A stretch of DNA of 64,000 nucleotides, from positions 59,573,094 through 59,637,093 of the forward strand of contig CP136065.1 of the NCBI GenBank assembly GCA_032622095.1, in the 5' to 3' direction. This DNA is from Siphonodentalium dalli. Lineage: Eukaryota; Mollusca; Scaphopoda; Gadilida; Siphonodentaliidae. Shown here one piece after another: positions 22,738 through 33,270 of the stretch. A program made the position numbers and the translations under genes. A model generated the notes under the pieces. The model had not been told where the DNA came from and made no database searches. It saw only the letters and a program-made list of their open reading frames with translations. The stretch's first letter is position 1. Every line of letters begins with the position of its first letter.

Positions 22738-24382
22738 TCCATTAAAGATAGATTATCTCTTTAAATAACAAATTTGAAATAGTTGCGTGGGTATAAAATA
22801 ATAAATATGAACCGAAAACCCCTGTCCGGAAAGGCTTCTATCAATTAATATTGATTTTATTTCGAATATTTTATTGGGACACTTTATTAGTCTATTTTTA
22901 GAACAGACCATTCGGGTGATACCATATAGCGATAGAGAGCATTAGGCTGTTCCTATGGCTACGTACCGAACGTCAAATGTCCCATATTGGTTGGTTGTAT
23001 TGTTTTATTCCATATTTATAAGCGATAATGAGTATAATTAACGTTTATTTGTGACAATCATATTTCTGGTCGCTGTTAACAGTAACCACTATTGTTCGTT
23101 AGCTAAACAACCACACCTTTTTAGACCAGAAAATATTCGAAATAAAATGAATATTAATCGATAGAAGAATTTCCGGACAGGAGTCTTAGGGTGCATTTAC
23201 ATTGCTATAGAACTGTACACAGATCTACACGCAGACTAGTGTAAACGGGTTGATATAGAAATGCACACAGAAAGAAAACGGTATTAGTTCGTGTGAGCAA
23301 AAATCATGTCCGCTATACGTCACGGTCAACGCCGAAGCATTGTGCCAGGCAAATCTGTTTTGATTAATTGTTGCTCGGGCTTGGCGCATGTGTTTTAGCG
23401 TTCGTTGTCATTTCAACCCGTGTATTTCGAATATTGAACACGGACAGGGACGTGGCAACTTTGGTCAAAATTTTCAACAGTTGGAAATTTCATACCTGAC
23501 ACAACATTAGTTGTAATTTCCAAATCAACAATAGGTTGAAAATGATCTTGTAGTTTGATTTTCAAACATTATATTGGGGGGGGGGGGGGAGTATTGTTGT
23601 CGGACCAATATTTGCATAATTTCCTACTTTTTATAAAATTTTTGGGCTGGAAGTTTTCCAACCTTATGGGGGCGGATGTCAGGTTGGAAATATCCAACAC
23701 TTGGAAAGATTGTTTCCTGGTCCCTCCCCGTGGCCAGTCAAAAACTGCTAGTTAATTAAAAAAAATAATATTGTCCTACATTGGGTCAACATCGCCATTG
23801 GAATTGTCATCAGTTGGAATTTTTACTACATTTGGTCAAATAAAGGGTGTTGTAGGGTGGATACCCATTCCATACAGATCCAAAATTGCCACCGCCCAGA
23901 TGGTGTCAAACAGGAGACATATAGATATATAGATGATCACCTGAAAGCCTAAATATTGGTGGAATCGCCATCTAAAGCTATATGGGTGCTCTCCAGCCTC
24001 TTTATTTGTGCACACGGTTGTTTGTTGTGCATTCCTATGCGATGTTCATTCTTTCTTCGAACCATTATCAAGTGGTATAATGATACACTTTAAATACATG
24101 CGGCACATACCAAATCGCTGTTGTCTGCTGATAGTTGATACATTTTTATGTCTGGCCTAAACTGAAACGACTCGTAGTGAATTGTCAATTACCAGAGTAC
24201 TGATCAGCGCGCGTTCACTATTAGTACTCATATTGTGATCACAGTAATGCGCGACACGTGACTTCATACAGATCTGTATACAGTTCTATATCAGTGTAAA
24301 TGCACCCTTAGATTCAGATCTAATATTTTATACCCACGTAACTATATAATACATGTTTATCAAGAGATAATCCACCTTTAAA
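22738..24382. mobile_element. TIR element with a MITE nested in its right arm
   Basis: The left arm (ATTAAAGATAGATTATCTCT.. AGTTGCGTGGGTATAAAAT.. CCTGTCCGGAAAGG.. TTTATTTCGAATATTTT) is mirrored at the right end only if 23189-24307 is removed. The right arm then reads, inverted, CTTTAAAGGTGGATTATCTC.. AGTTACGTGGGTATAAAAT.. CCTGTCCGGAAATTC. Without the nested MITE the element would be about 0.5 kb. It has no transposase. Part of its left arm also survives in copy A' (27910-27946), so the element predates the segment duplication. Confidence 0.7.
23189..24307. mobile_element. PIF/Harbinger-type MITE, 1119 bp
   Basis: The ends GGGTGCATTTACATTG and, inverted, GGGTGCATTTACACTG continue with similarity for about 50 bp (ATAGAACTGTAYACAGATCT). 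TTA lies at 23186-23188 and 24308-24310. The GGG TIR and TTA duplication define the superfamily. No transposase was found inside. A 14-bp G run (23576-23589) and pockets of repetitive sequence fill the interior. Confidence 0.8.
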
Positions 24383-24946
24383 GAAAGTGTCTCCCGTAAT
24401 TCGAATATTTTCTAAGACAGCTGTCAAGATGTAAAATACCACAATTGGCAGAACTGTCAAAAGAAACACAACCTAATTGTTTTCTAACATTAAATAGTTC
24501 TTATATTACATATACACTGTAATTCATTTAAAAATGTATGGTGTTGTGAGCGGCAACTTGTGATTTCAATTGGATATGAGAAAATTACAGGATTTGCAAT
24601 CAAGTATAGTTTATTAGTTTTAATGAACTGGGGGATTCTAAATGAGAATAACAACAGACAATTTCCTTAGAAATAATCGGATCACCGAATGACTCAAGTC
24701 GAGAGCACGGGCATATATGCAGCATGGCCCGGATTTCTCATAGTTTTGAGTGGAATGTTCTTTTAATGAGGTGTTTTGTCAAAACTACAATTTCACAAAG
24801 TGGTGAAACTTTGGTACTCTCGGCCACTACGTGATGTCCTATATTTATCTTTTTTAATCGACCCCAAGTCTCATGTCCTGAAATTTGACAGTAACTTAGA
24901 ACAGTTTTTACTAGCAAAATACTGATACCAAATCGGTCAGTCGCCG

Positions 24947-25183
24947 ACGGCTTGGCTTTGAGTCTTGACGCACGCGAAATCAAATCGACTTCCGTCGCAT
25001 CCAGCGGATATTTTGAATATCTTGGAATTGTCGAAACTACGAAAGCTTATTTTCATTGAATTTGATAATTTCTTTCTTTGCGGTAAAGATAATTAGGGGG
25101 CTAGATGGACGTTAATTACGGTTGAAGTTTCTGAACAGTTATATCACTCGGACATCACCGTTAACATAGTACTGTATTAATAG
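24947..25183 (+). repeat. Direct duplication, copy 1
   Basis: CGGCTTGGCTTTGAGTCTTG to CTGTATTAATA. It is repeated almost identically at 25232-25454. Confidence 0.85.
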
Positions 25184-25231
25184 CAAGACATTAATTATTG
25201 TAGGTCTAGTATAGATTAGGGTACCAGCAAC

Positions 25232-25454
25232 CGGCTTGGCTTTGAGTCTTGACGCACGCGAAATCAAATCGACTTCCGTCGCATCCAGCGGATATTTTGA
25301 ATATCTTGGAATTGTCGAAACTACGAAAGCTTATTTTCATTGAATTTGATAATTTCTTTCTTTGCGGTGAAGATAATTAGGGGCTAGATGGTTGAAGTTT
25401 CTGAACAGTTATATCACTCGGACATCATCGTTAACATAGTGCTGTATTAATATC
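25232..25454 (+). repeat. Direct duplication, copy 2
   Basis: Same sequence as 24947-25183, less a short deletion after GGGGCTAGATGG. It is preceded by one minisatellite monomer (25193-25231), so the duplication involves the minisatellite edge. Confidence 0.85.
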
Positions 25455-25544
25455 GCCTTTAATCAAGAATTTAAGCTTCTTTAAATTAATGTCTGTTTGT
25501 TTATTCAAATTATTCTCAATCGATTCATTCGACCAGTGAATGGA

Positions 25545-26225
25545 GAATTTGTGCAACCAACCAGAAAATGGTGGTATTAGATTATGTCTAGGGTACCACC
25601 AACTCGTATAACCGAAGGGTGATATTATAGTAGGTCTAGGGTAGATTGGGTAACCACCAACTCGTGTGACCAGGGAAGGGTGGTATTAAATTTGGTCTAG
25701 GGTAGATTATGTAACCAACAGCTCGTGTAACCAGAGCAGGGTGGTATTATAGTATGTCTAGAATAGATTATATTGCCTACCACCAACCCGTGTAATCGGA
25801 AAATTATAGTATTAAACTAGCTCTGTGGTAGATTGTGTATAAAATACCTCGTGTAACCAGCAAATGGTGGTACTAAATTAGGTCGAGGGTAGATTATGTA
25901 ACGACCAACTCGTGTAACCAGAGAAGTGTGGTATTAAATTAGGTCTAGGGTAGATTAGGTAACCGCCAACCCATGTAACCAGAGGATGATATTACGTTAG
26001 GTATAGGGTAGATTATGTAACCATCAACTCGTGTAACCAGAGGAGGTGGCATTAAATTATGTCTAGGGTAGATTATGTAATCACCAAACCGTGTAATCAG
26101 AGAAGGGTGGTATTAAATTACGTCCGGGGTACCACCAACTCGTGTAACCAGAGCAGGGTGGCATTATTGTAGGTCTAGTGTAGATTAGGGTACCAACAAC
26201 TCGTGTAACCAAAGAAGGGTGGTAT
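25545..26225 (+). repeat. Minisatellite, about 60-65 bp period
   Basis: Roughly ten degenerate monomers of the form ACCACCAACTCGTGTAACC, AGAGAAGGGTGGTATTA, then AATTAGGTCTAGGGTAGATT. Units vary in length by indels and single-base changes. A stray monomer lies at 25193-25231. It has no continuous open frame. Confidence 0.85.
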
Positions 26226-26965
26226 CAGATATGTTCATTGCTTTTCCATTGGTGACTCGGTGGAGTGCAATGTGTTCTTTATTCTTTCTAATCAAATGAG
26301 ATCAGGTTAGCCCAATTTGGAAATTGAAATAAAATTAAGGTTCACGATAAAACACATTACAAGTGGTACATGGTTATAAGGCGTGGTTAAATAATTGTAT
26401 GTTTAGCGTAAAACGTCGCGTTTCCTTTTTTTGGCAGAAAATAATAATGAATTTGTTCTTAATTGTTGGCAAAACGCACAATGTCCCGACGAGTGTTCCT
26501 TGTGAAATTCAGAGAGGAACATTTACTCTTAGTTCCTACATGTAGACATATGCTTCATTTAATCATTCACATAAAATGAATATAAACGAGATTTATATGT
26601 TATATTCATATGGTGTTGATATTTATATAATTACATTGTACTAATTAACTTCAAAAACCTATCGAGAATAATTAATAATCACCGCATTTCGCATAAAATT
26701 CTCAGAATCATAGCTGGATGACGATAAACATAATTAACCATGACCTATTCTCGTTTCAAAAGTTGGTAAATATTCTCGTTTATACTCAAACATCATTGAT
26801 TAAAATGGCAGCAATATGAGCACAGGCAATTTTGGCTCATCCATATTGATCTGAGGACATTTGGGGCGACCAGATTGCTTACTAACCCAGTGTGATTCCA
26901 TTTAGCAGCATGTAACAAACCCTTTGATACTGAATACTGATTGGCGAGAAGTTCCCTTAGGGTAT
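26226..26965. other. Unclassified sequence
   Basis: No gene is supported. About 26820-26960 belongs to the repeat that contains the following hairpin, since the flank ATTGGCGAGWAGTTCCCTTA also occurs inverted at 48900-48930. Confidence 0.4.
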
Positions 26966-27024
26966 GTTCAGATAATAAGTTCACCAAACGACCATAGGCC
27001 GTTTGTTGAACTTATTATCTGAAC
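26966..27024. repeat. 59-bp near-perfect hairpin, copy 1
   Basis: Arms of 24 bp (GTTCAGATAATAAGTTCA..CAAAC and its complement) with one mismatch surround an 11-bp loop. A related hairpin in inverted context lies at 48846-48900 with the same flank, so this is a dispersed family, not chance. It could be a MITE core or a small-RNA precursor. Confidence 0.75.
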
Positions 27025-27319
27025 CTTTCCCAACACTGAATATAAATAATTCTGCTCTTTTATTATCTGTGTCGTCTGCTTTTATTTCATGAACACCCCT
27101 CCAAATGAATAATAGACCATTCAAATGTATATATTATAACTGCATGGGGAATCCATTGAGTATAGAAACAATTTAAATCACTATCCCACAGGATATATTT
27201 TTGTTTTCTATTTTGGTTCAAAATAATACATCACAGAGGTAGATTAAATAGCAGAGCTGCAGAAATGTGTGAACATATATCATACATATTTCATGGAATG
27301 GATATACAATAGAATACAC

Positions 27320-27374
27320 TGTCACCGGATCTCTAACGCTGCACCAGCGCGGCTCCAGTCATGAAAGGGCTAAT
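27320..27374 (-). repeat. End fragment of the 50.2-kb foldback family
   Basis: Read on the minus strand it gives ATTAGCCCTTTCATGAC, then TGGAGCCGCGCTGG. It matches the terminal bases of the foldback element at 50172-50621. Confidence 0.6.
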
Positions 27375-28039
27375 AATCGTATATATTCAATTATAATTTT
27401 TCAGACGAAATTCGCACCTGTACATGTACATTTATATTTATTATTTTCGCAATGTCAAATATGCGAAGCTGCCGAATTCTTTGATTATTCAATTTTCAGT
27501 ATGAACTCCTCAAAATTAGAACTATACTGCAATTTGTTTTTTAATTAATGGATTTCTTTTTGCAAGTTTTGACAGATTAAAGACAAGCCCATTATTGGCC
27601 ATGAATCGGTGCAATTTCCATGTTAAATTAACAACGAAGAGTGATTCGATCGGAGTGTGGGATGAAGAGGTGTTGCGGCGTCATGTTCCTCCTGGTGTTC
27701 AGTGGGTACCCAACGCAAGAATGTCCTTAGAGACTGTCAAGTGAGAATCTCATTACCTTAAACATTATCTCTTCCTAAATGTTATGAAATTCGTCATGAC
27801 CTTTGACATGTAGATGGGATCACGCGAACGAGTCAACTGCAAGAGATACGTTTGCCTTTAAATAAAATTATTTATTAAATGTGAATTTGGCCTCCCATAT
27901 CTTGTAATCCATTAAAGATAGATTATCTCTTTAAATAACAAATTTTACACGGACGAATCATATACCTCACACCCAAATAATGTCAGCGTATAGAATCAGA
28001 CATTCCGCATAAAAATCAGCAGACGAAAAGAACTCCCGA

Positions 28040-28373
28040 CAGACCAGTTCAGCCGAAATCAAATGCCGATGATTACTTTTTTCAACTACACGACAGACCG
28101 ATTAAAACATCACAAGTGTTCTTAGGTGCATTCGACGACAGTGTGACAATACATGACATTAAGAAATATCTGAATAAGTATGAAATCCGGTTTACAGTTA
28201 TTCGTATGCTCAGAGGAAATACAGATAGATTGAACATATGCGACAGGGATCTTGGTGATGTATTATGTCAAGCGATTAAACCTATTGTCTACAACTGTTC
28301 ATATGATCATAGATCACATTCTTGTACCGCAGACACTAAAAACATGTGTCAAAACTGTGAATGTTCTCGATGA
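28040..28373 (+). pseudogene. LINE ORF1 fragment (RRM-like)
   Basis: A frame without a plausible ATG reads DDYFFQLHDRPIK, VFLGAFDDSVTIHDIKKYLN and VIRMLRGNTDRLNICD, then CxxC-like residues to a stop at 28373. The beta-alpha pattern VFLG..IKKYL is that of an RRM-like fold seen in ORF1 of related elements, where it binds element RNA. It lies about 50 bp before the RT linker, much closer than in a complete element. Confidence 0.5.
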
Positions 28374-28425
28374 TGATTCTATTAATGTATCAAATCAAAT
28401 CCGTGAATATTAACGTTCCTATAAT

Positions 28426-31112
28426 ATGCACGCCAAAGCTAAATCGTCAAACAGCCATCAACCCGTATCAATGATAGATTGGAAGCGTGTATCACGTCAG
28501 ACAAACGTAATTGAAATCTATCACAGTTCTTTAGATGCAGAATTAAGGTCGACCGCTATATCCTCCAGAAAACAAAATTCTTCAGAATTATACGATACTA
28601 TTATTCATGCTATATCCACTGCCACGGACAAAGCGCTACAAAAAAAAAAAAATTTAGAAAAAATCTGAAGCCCTTTTGGAACGAAAAACTGAAACAATTG
28701 CATGCAAATATGGGAATATTGCGAAATAACTGGATAGATAAAGGACGCACAAGAGCAGATTCTAAATCAGATGCCTATAATTTATATAAATTAGCCAAAC
28801 GCGAATTCCGTAGAGAATATAGGAAAGCAGCAGAAAAACACATGAAAGATTTAAATGATGAGATTGATGAACGAGCGCAAGTTGACAGGGACTATATATT
28901 TCGTATTTTACGTAACAAACGCCGGCGTACACATCTGGATCGAAACCCGATCTACTGTCATGAAGGAAAAATGCTCCGCACGGAAGAGGAAGTTTCAGAA
29001 GGTTGGGCAACTTATTTTGAAAAGCTATACTCGCCCCTGTACCACTATGATTTCAATTCTGAACATTTTGATCCAATCACTTCATTTGTATCGCGCGAGT
29101 CTTCTGAACATTCATGTAGACAAACGAGCGAAATTGACTCGCATTCTGTTCCCTGTAACCGGAAAGGAACTTGTACCAATTTATCGTTCTCTCAGTCGAA
29201 ACAAAGCTGCCGGGTGGGATAATATTACAAATGAACATCTAATTCATGGAAGCCCTCTACTAACGAAAACTATCGCTGAACTACTCACGTCAATCTTTAT
29301 GACACAAAATGTTCCCAATCAAATAAAACGCAGAATAATCGTAACACTGTACAAAGGAGGATCAAAGCCCAGAACAGAATTCGACATCTATCGAGCAATT
29401 ACTCTAATGCCTGTATTGTATATTATTTGAGAAAGTTATGCAATCTCGACTGGAATCATATGCACCGAACATTCTTTCAGTACACCCGTTACAACATGGT
29501 TTCCAAAAAAGTGTAAGCTCAACAATGACATCATACCTTTTGAGATAATGCATTTCGTACACTTCCGATTGCAATCAGAAATTATACTGCTTCTTTTTAG
29601 ACGTTTGGAAAGCATTTGACACTGTCTGGGTTGATGGTCTATTATACAAACTACATAAACGTGGTATGCGAGGACAAACTTTTAAACTGATAAACCATCT
29701 ACTCAAAACTGTTCAATGTTGTATCCGGTATCATGAAACATATTCGCGTTGGTTCGGTGTACAACAGGGTGCCAGGCAGGGAAGAATTCTCGCGCCTCTG
29801 TACTACATGATATACGTAGACGAATTGATAAAATTGTTATCAGAGTCACCATATGGTCTTACTATACTCGGCGTCAACTGTACTTGTCCTACACACGCAG
29901 CTGACATGGTATTGCTATCACTGAGTAATACGGGGTTGTCGGAATTGTGTAATATTTGTGAAAAATACAGTAACAAATGGCGGTACAGATATAACTCCGA
30001 TAAATGTTCGGTTCTGGTTTTAAACGAATCAAAAACTGAATTTTCTAATCGAGCAAAAAATTGGACTTTGTGTGCAAATCGGGTGGAAGAATGCACAGAA
30101 ACTACTCATCTTGGCATACCCATTGACAAATATGATTTATATACTGCTTTCGTTGAACTAACGCCACAGAGTTGCACGATGTTATATTCATCAGTAATCT
30201 TATCTAAAGGTCTTTATGGTTCTGAATTACTATGGGATCTCAATAGAAACTGTGTTGATCGACTTGAGAAAACTCATCGATTCTGCATAAAATATTACCA
30301 GGGTTTACATAGACGAACATCAACAAATATAGCATGCGGTTTGGTCTGTATGTCGCCAATAAATGCAATAATTGAAAAACGTAAAATGTCATTTTTTGGT
30401 TCCTTGTGCAACTTAAAATCCAACAAAACCGGTAAACAATTATTTTTCACGAGATTACATCAATATCTGACGAGCCTCGTTAAATTTTCAGTCAATTTCA
30501 TGGCCGATATCATTTTTATCGTTGACAAATATAAGTTGACAGGAGAACTGCACGGAAGCGTTTATTCGTCATAGATCCTTTTTAAATCCGACAGCATGGA
30601 AGCGAAAAGTCAGACAACGTTGGTCGGAAATAATCGACGCAGAATGGACACAAAACATATTAAGCAATAATAGACTTATTCGGTTCCATTACATACACAC
30701 CAGTTGTCATATGTCCCAATTATGGCAAAATTGTCGAAAATTCCCAAAAAACAAAGAGTCATATTTAATTGTTGCGCGACTGTTGTCTATATTACCAACC
30801 GAAGAAGCAAATTGCTCACTTTGTCGATTAAAATACACAGATATAGTGTCCCGTGCATTAGTAGAATGCTCCTCGTTATATCGTGATAGGGATCTTATCG
30901 AATATGAACTACTAAATGAATTTCACGTGGACGTATATCTGAAATTTGACTCACTCGATACGGAATCTAAAACACGCATATTTCTATCTAGATGTAATGA
31001 TCTCGTACATGAATCCGCAGAAGTAGCAATTTATCTAATCGACTTTTTTGTGAGGAAATGTGCTTATCTGTGGAAATTATATGTTGACCGAACAGCAGCC
31101 GAGAATGTCTAA
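28426..31112 (+). pseudogene. LINE reverse transcriptase ORF2 (inactive)
   Basis: The post-endonuclease linker (28426-29100) contains WNEKLKQLHANMG and a basic helix. RT blocks follow: SRNKAAGWDNITNEHL (about 29195), LFLDVWKAFDTVW (about 29594), VQQGARQGRILAPLYY (about 29759), and THAADMVLLS (29891-29920), where the usual A-D-D triad reads A-A-D, so a catalytic aspartate is lost. A thumb region and a C-x2-C tail (CSLCRLKYTDIV, about 30814) run to the stop at 31112. Frameshifts occur at a 15-bp A run (28638-28652) and near 29200, 29430 and 30570. It cannot encode an active enzyme. Confidence 0.85.
28638..28652 (+). repeat. Poly-A run causing a frameshift
   Basis: Fifteen A (preceded by TAC) end the 28426 frame in lysines. 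The RT linker continues in another frame (KPFWNEKLKQL). Confidence 0.8.
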
Positions 31113-31594
31113 GTATAAGTGTATACGCGTCAACAGTATAAAACTCTCGCAAATATACATGGCACATACAATATGAGCAGCGCTGACATGAGTGGAATAT
31201 ATCGTAAATATCAGCTACACACAAAAAAATACAAAAAATTAAATACTGTCAGCCGCAAAAGTAAATTGAATTTCATGCTACCTATGCATTTAACGATATC
31301 TTGCACATTCGTGTTACTATTAATCATTGTATGCTGAATGTTTATATATGGATGCTTGTCATGTTGTATAATTATGTAAAATATGATAACAAATGGATGT
31401 TCTGTGTGTAAATGTTGAGACGACAGTCTCTATAATTGTTATATATTTTGATATCTTCGGAAATGGAGGAAATAAAGATATATAATATAAAATGCTATAA
31501 TTGAGAGAACTATCAAAGAAATACAATCTAATTGTTTCCTAACATGAAATAGTTCTTATGTTACATGTACAATGTAATTCATTGAAAAATGTAA

Positions 31595-32317
31595 AGCCGG
31601 GCGCACACATCGCAACAATGTTGTGCAACAATGTTGCAGGGGTCATACAACATTGTTGTAAGCGTCCGCACACGCTACACCCAAATGACACAACAACTGT
31701 TGTGCAACAATGTTGTGAGGGACCGCACACGGCAAATGTGTTGTGCAACAAGTCACGTGATGACTGAATTCACGTGAGAAGATTTGTTGTAGATAAAATG
31801 GCGGCGATAAACAAAAAAATTGCGCTCGCAATTATAATTTTTGCGTCATCGGCGGCGCCGGAAAGCGGCCAGAGCCAGGCGCTTTTGGGAGAAAACCTGG
31901 ATCACCCGTCGTCCCGAGTTTGGGGTTACTAACCGGTTAATTCAAGAGCTTGAGGACGAAGACGTCGAGTATTTTAGAAGATACACCAGGCTCACGCCAG
32001 AAAATTTCAACATTCTCCTTGACAGTATTGGTGACAAATTACGCAGACGTGACACAATAATACGAAGCTCGATACAGCCTAAGGAGCGGTTGTTAATAAC
32101 GCTGCGTTTTCTGGCAACAGGCATGTTCATAAATGATAAATACTAATATCAATCGTTAACAGAACAGCCCCAAAAATCCATCAATTCTTTGCGAGAATCA
32201 AAGCCAATTCACGACAAACTTCACAAGTTTGAGCCATAGAGGGTACGAGAATCAAAATAAAATACTGATATGCCGCAAGTTGGTGGGAGAGGGATATGGT
32301 TTATAACTCAAGCCTTT
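31595..32317 (+). mobile_element. PIF/Harbinger element, 3'-truncated
   Basis: The insertion is defined by absence from segment A (between AAAAATGTA and GGTGTTGTG). The left end reads AGCCGGGCGCACACATCG, followed by repeated TGTTGTGCAACAATGTTG palindromes (31615-31640, 31699-31720, 31739-31752), probably subterminal binding sites. TAA lies at both edges (31592-31594, 32318-32320), which fits the TWA target preference. The right end does not mirror the left, so the element is internally or terminally deleted. Confidence 0.75.
31798..32146 (+). pseudogene. HARBI1-like transposase, N-terminal part only
   Basis: PIF/Harbinger transposases (HARBI1/ALP1-like) begin with a basic helical region before the DDE nuclease. 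Here ATGGCGGCG at 31798 opens a short frame (MAAINKKIALAIIIF) that must shift by one base near 31840. The next frame gives RRRRKAARARRFWEKTWITR, a leucine-rich block (YTRLTPENFNILLDSI) and IQPKERLLITLRFLATG, the conserved stretch before the catalytic core. It ends at a stop after FLATGMFINDKY. CAGGCATGT there resembles a degraded splice donor. The catalytic domain is absent. Confidence 0.8.
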
Positions 32318-32421
32318 TAAGGTGTTGTGTGTTGTGAGTCGCAACTTGTGATATTATGGAATTTCAATCAAGTATAGTTTATTAGTTTTAAATAAACTGT
32401 GGGATTATAAATACATATTAT

Positions 32422-32560
32422 CACAACAGTGTGTTGATCCATGTCGTAGTATCACGTCGAGTTGAGGTGGGCAGATTGCCGAATCAAACGAGCAGAGAGT
32501 TTGATCCTGCAATCTGCGGACGAGACGTGATGCGATGTCACGGATCAACTCACTGCTGTG
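32422..32560. repeat. 139-bp imperfect long hairpin
   Basis: Paired blocks run outward from the loop GAGCAGAGA: GATCAAAC, CAGATTGC, ATCACGTC, GTTGATCC and CACARCAGTG, each matched in order on the other arm with small bulges. It lies in segment A' and is absent from the corresponding place in A (about 24650), so it is an insertion. It may be a foldback element or a hairpin RNA precursor. Confidence 0.65.
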
Positions 32561-33270
32561 ATAAAAGGTTTATTATAGCTGAAGGGGTCACTCTCACAAA
32601 AAAAGAGCTGAAGGGTATACGGGGTTTGAAAATGTGCTGAAGGGTACGCAGGGTTTGTGATCGACACGAACACCATTACTTAAATTGTGTTTATGAAAAT
32701 CTGGCGCCCATTAGCAGTTTGTTTTCAGTACATTTTAATATTCATTGGAACGTAAACAATTATTCTCTAACAGAAATCATGGCAGATACGAAAACTGATT
32801 TAATTACCGATTGTTTTCACTTCAGCAGTTTAATTTTCTTATTTTCAACGGATAAATAGTCCGTCATCGTTAATCAGCACATCTCGGCAATTTCTGTAGG
32901 AATGTGATTTGATTTGATCCGGGGAAATCTCACTCAGTGTGATCCGATGATTTGGATTAGATCGTCAAACAATATTGATATTTAGGGAAGAATATTCAGT
33001 CATATAATATCAAATGACAAATGCCTCAGAAATAATCGGATCACTGAATGACTCAAGTCAAGAGCACGGGCATATATGCAGCATGGCCCGGATTCTCTAT
33101 AGGTTTGAGTGGAATCATATCTTTTAACCAGTGTCTTTGTTAAAACTACAATTTCACAAAGTGGTGAAACTTTTGTACTCTCTACGACTACGTGATATCA
33201 TATATTTATCTGTTTAAATCTATTCATAATCAGCAGACCTCAAAATGTGACAGAACCGAACAGTTATTCA

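Larger units (their letters stand above)
22405..24905 (+). repeat. Duplicated segment, copy A
   Basis: It is collinear with 27562-33270. Landmarks are GACAGATTAAAGACAAG, GAGACTGTCAAGTGAGAATC, GGCCTCCCATATCTTG, then (after the insertions) CAACTTGTGATTTC, GATCACCGAATGACTCAAGTC and ACAATTTCACAAAGTGGTGAAACTT. Copy A carries a TIR element with a nested MITE; copy A' carries a LINE and a Harbinger fragment instead. Confidence 0.75.
27946..31495 (+). mobile_element. Non-LTR retrotransposon (LINE), internally deleted
   Basis: An ORF1 fragment, then the linker and RT, the CxxC tail and a 3' end GGAGGAAATAAAG plus AT-rich tail. Its limits come from comparison with segment A: similarity leaves at AATAACAAATTT and returns at ATAATTG/ACAATTGGCAGAACTG. 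The endonuclease domain expected between ORF1 and RT is missing. It resembles a LINE lineage abundant in bivalves, by motif pattern and not by search. Confidence 0.8.
27562..33270 (+). repeat. Duplicated segment, copy A'
   Basis: It is the partner of 22405-24905. Similarity is interrupted by a LINE (27946 to about 31495) and a Harbinger fragment (31595-32317), and fades near 33270. The flanks of both insertions can be read in copy A. Confidence 0.75.

Noticed and set aside
25545-26225. Possible CRISPR-like array
   Set aside because: Monomers are degenerate throughout, with no constant repeat alternating with unique spacers, and the genome is animal. It is a minisatellite.
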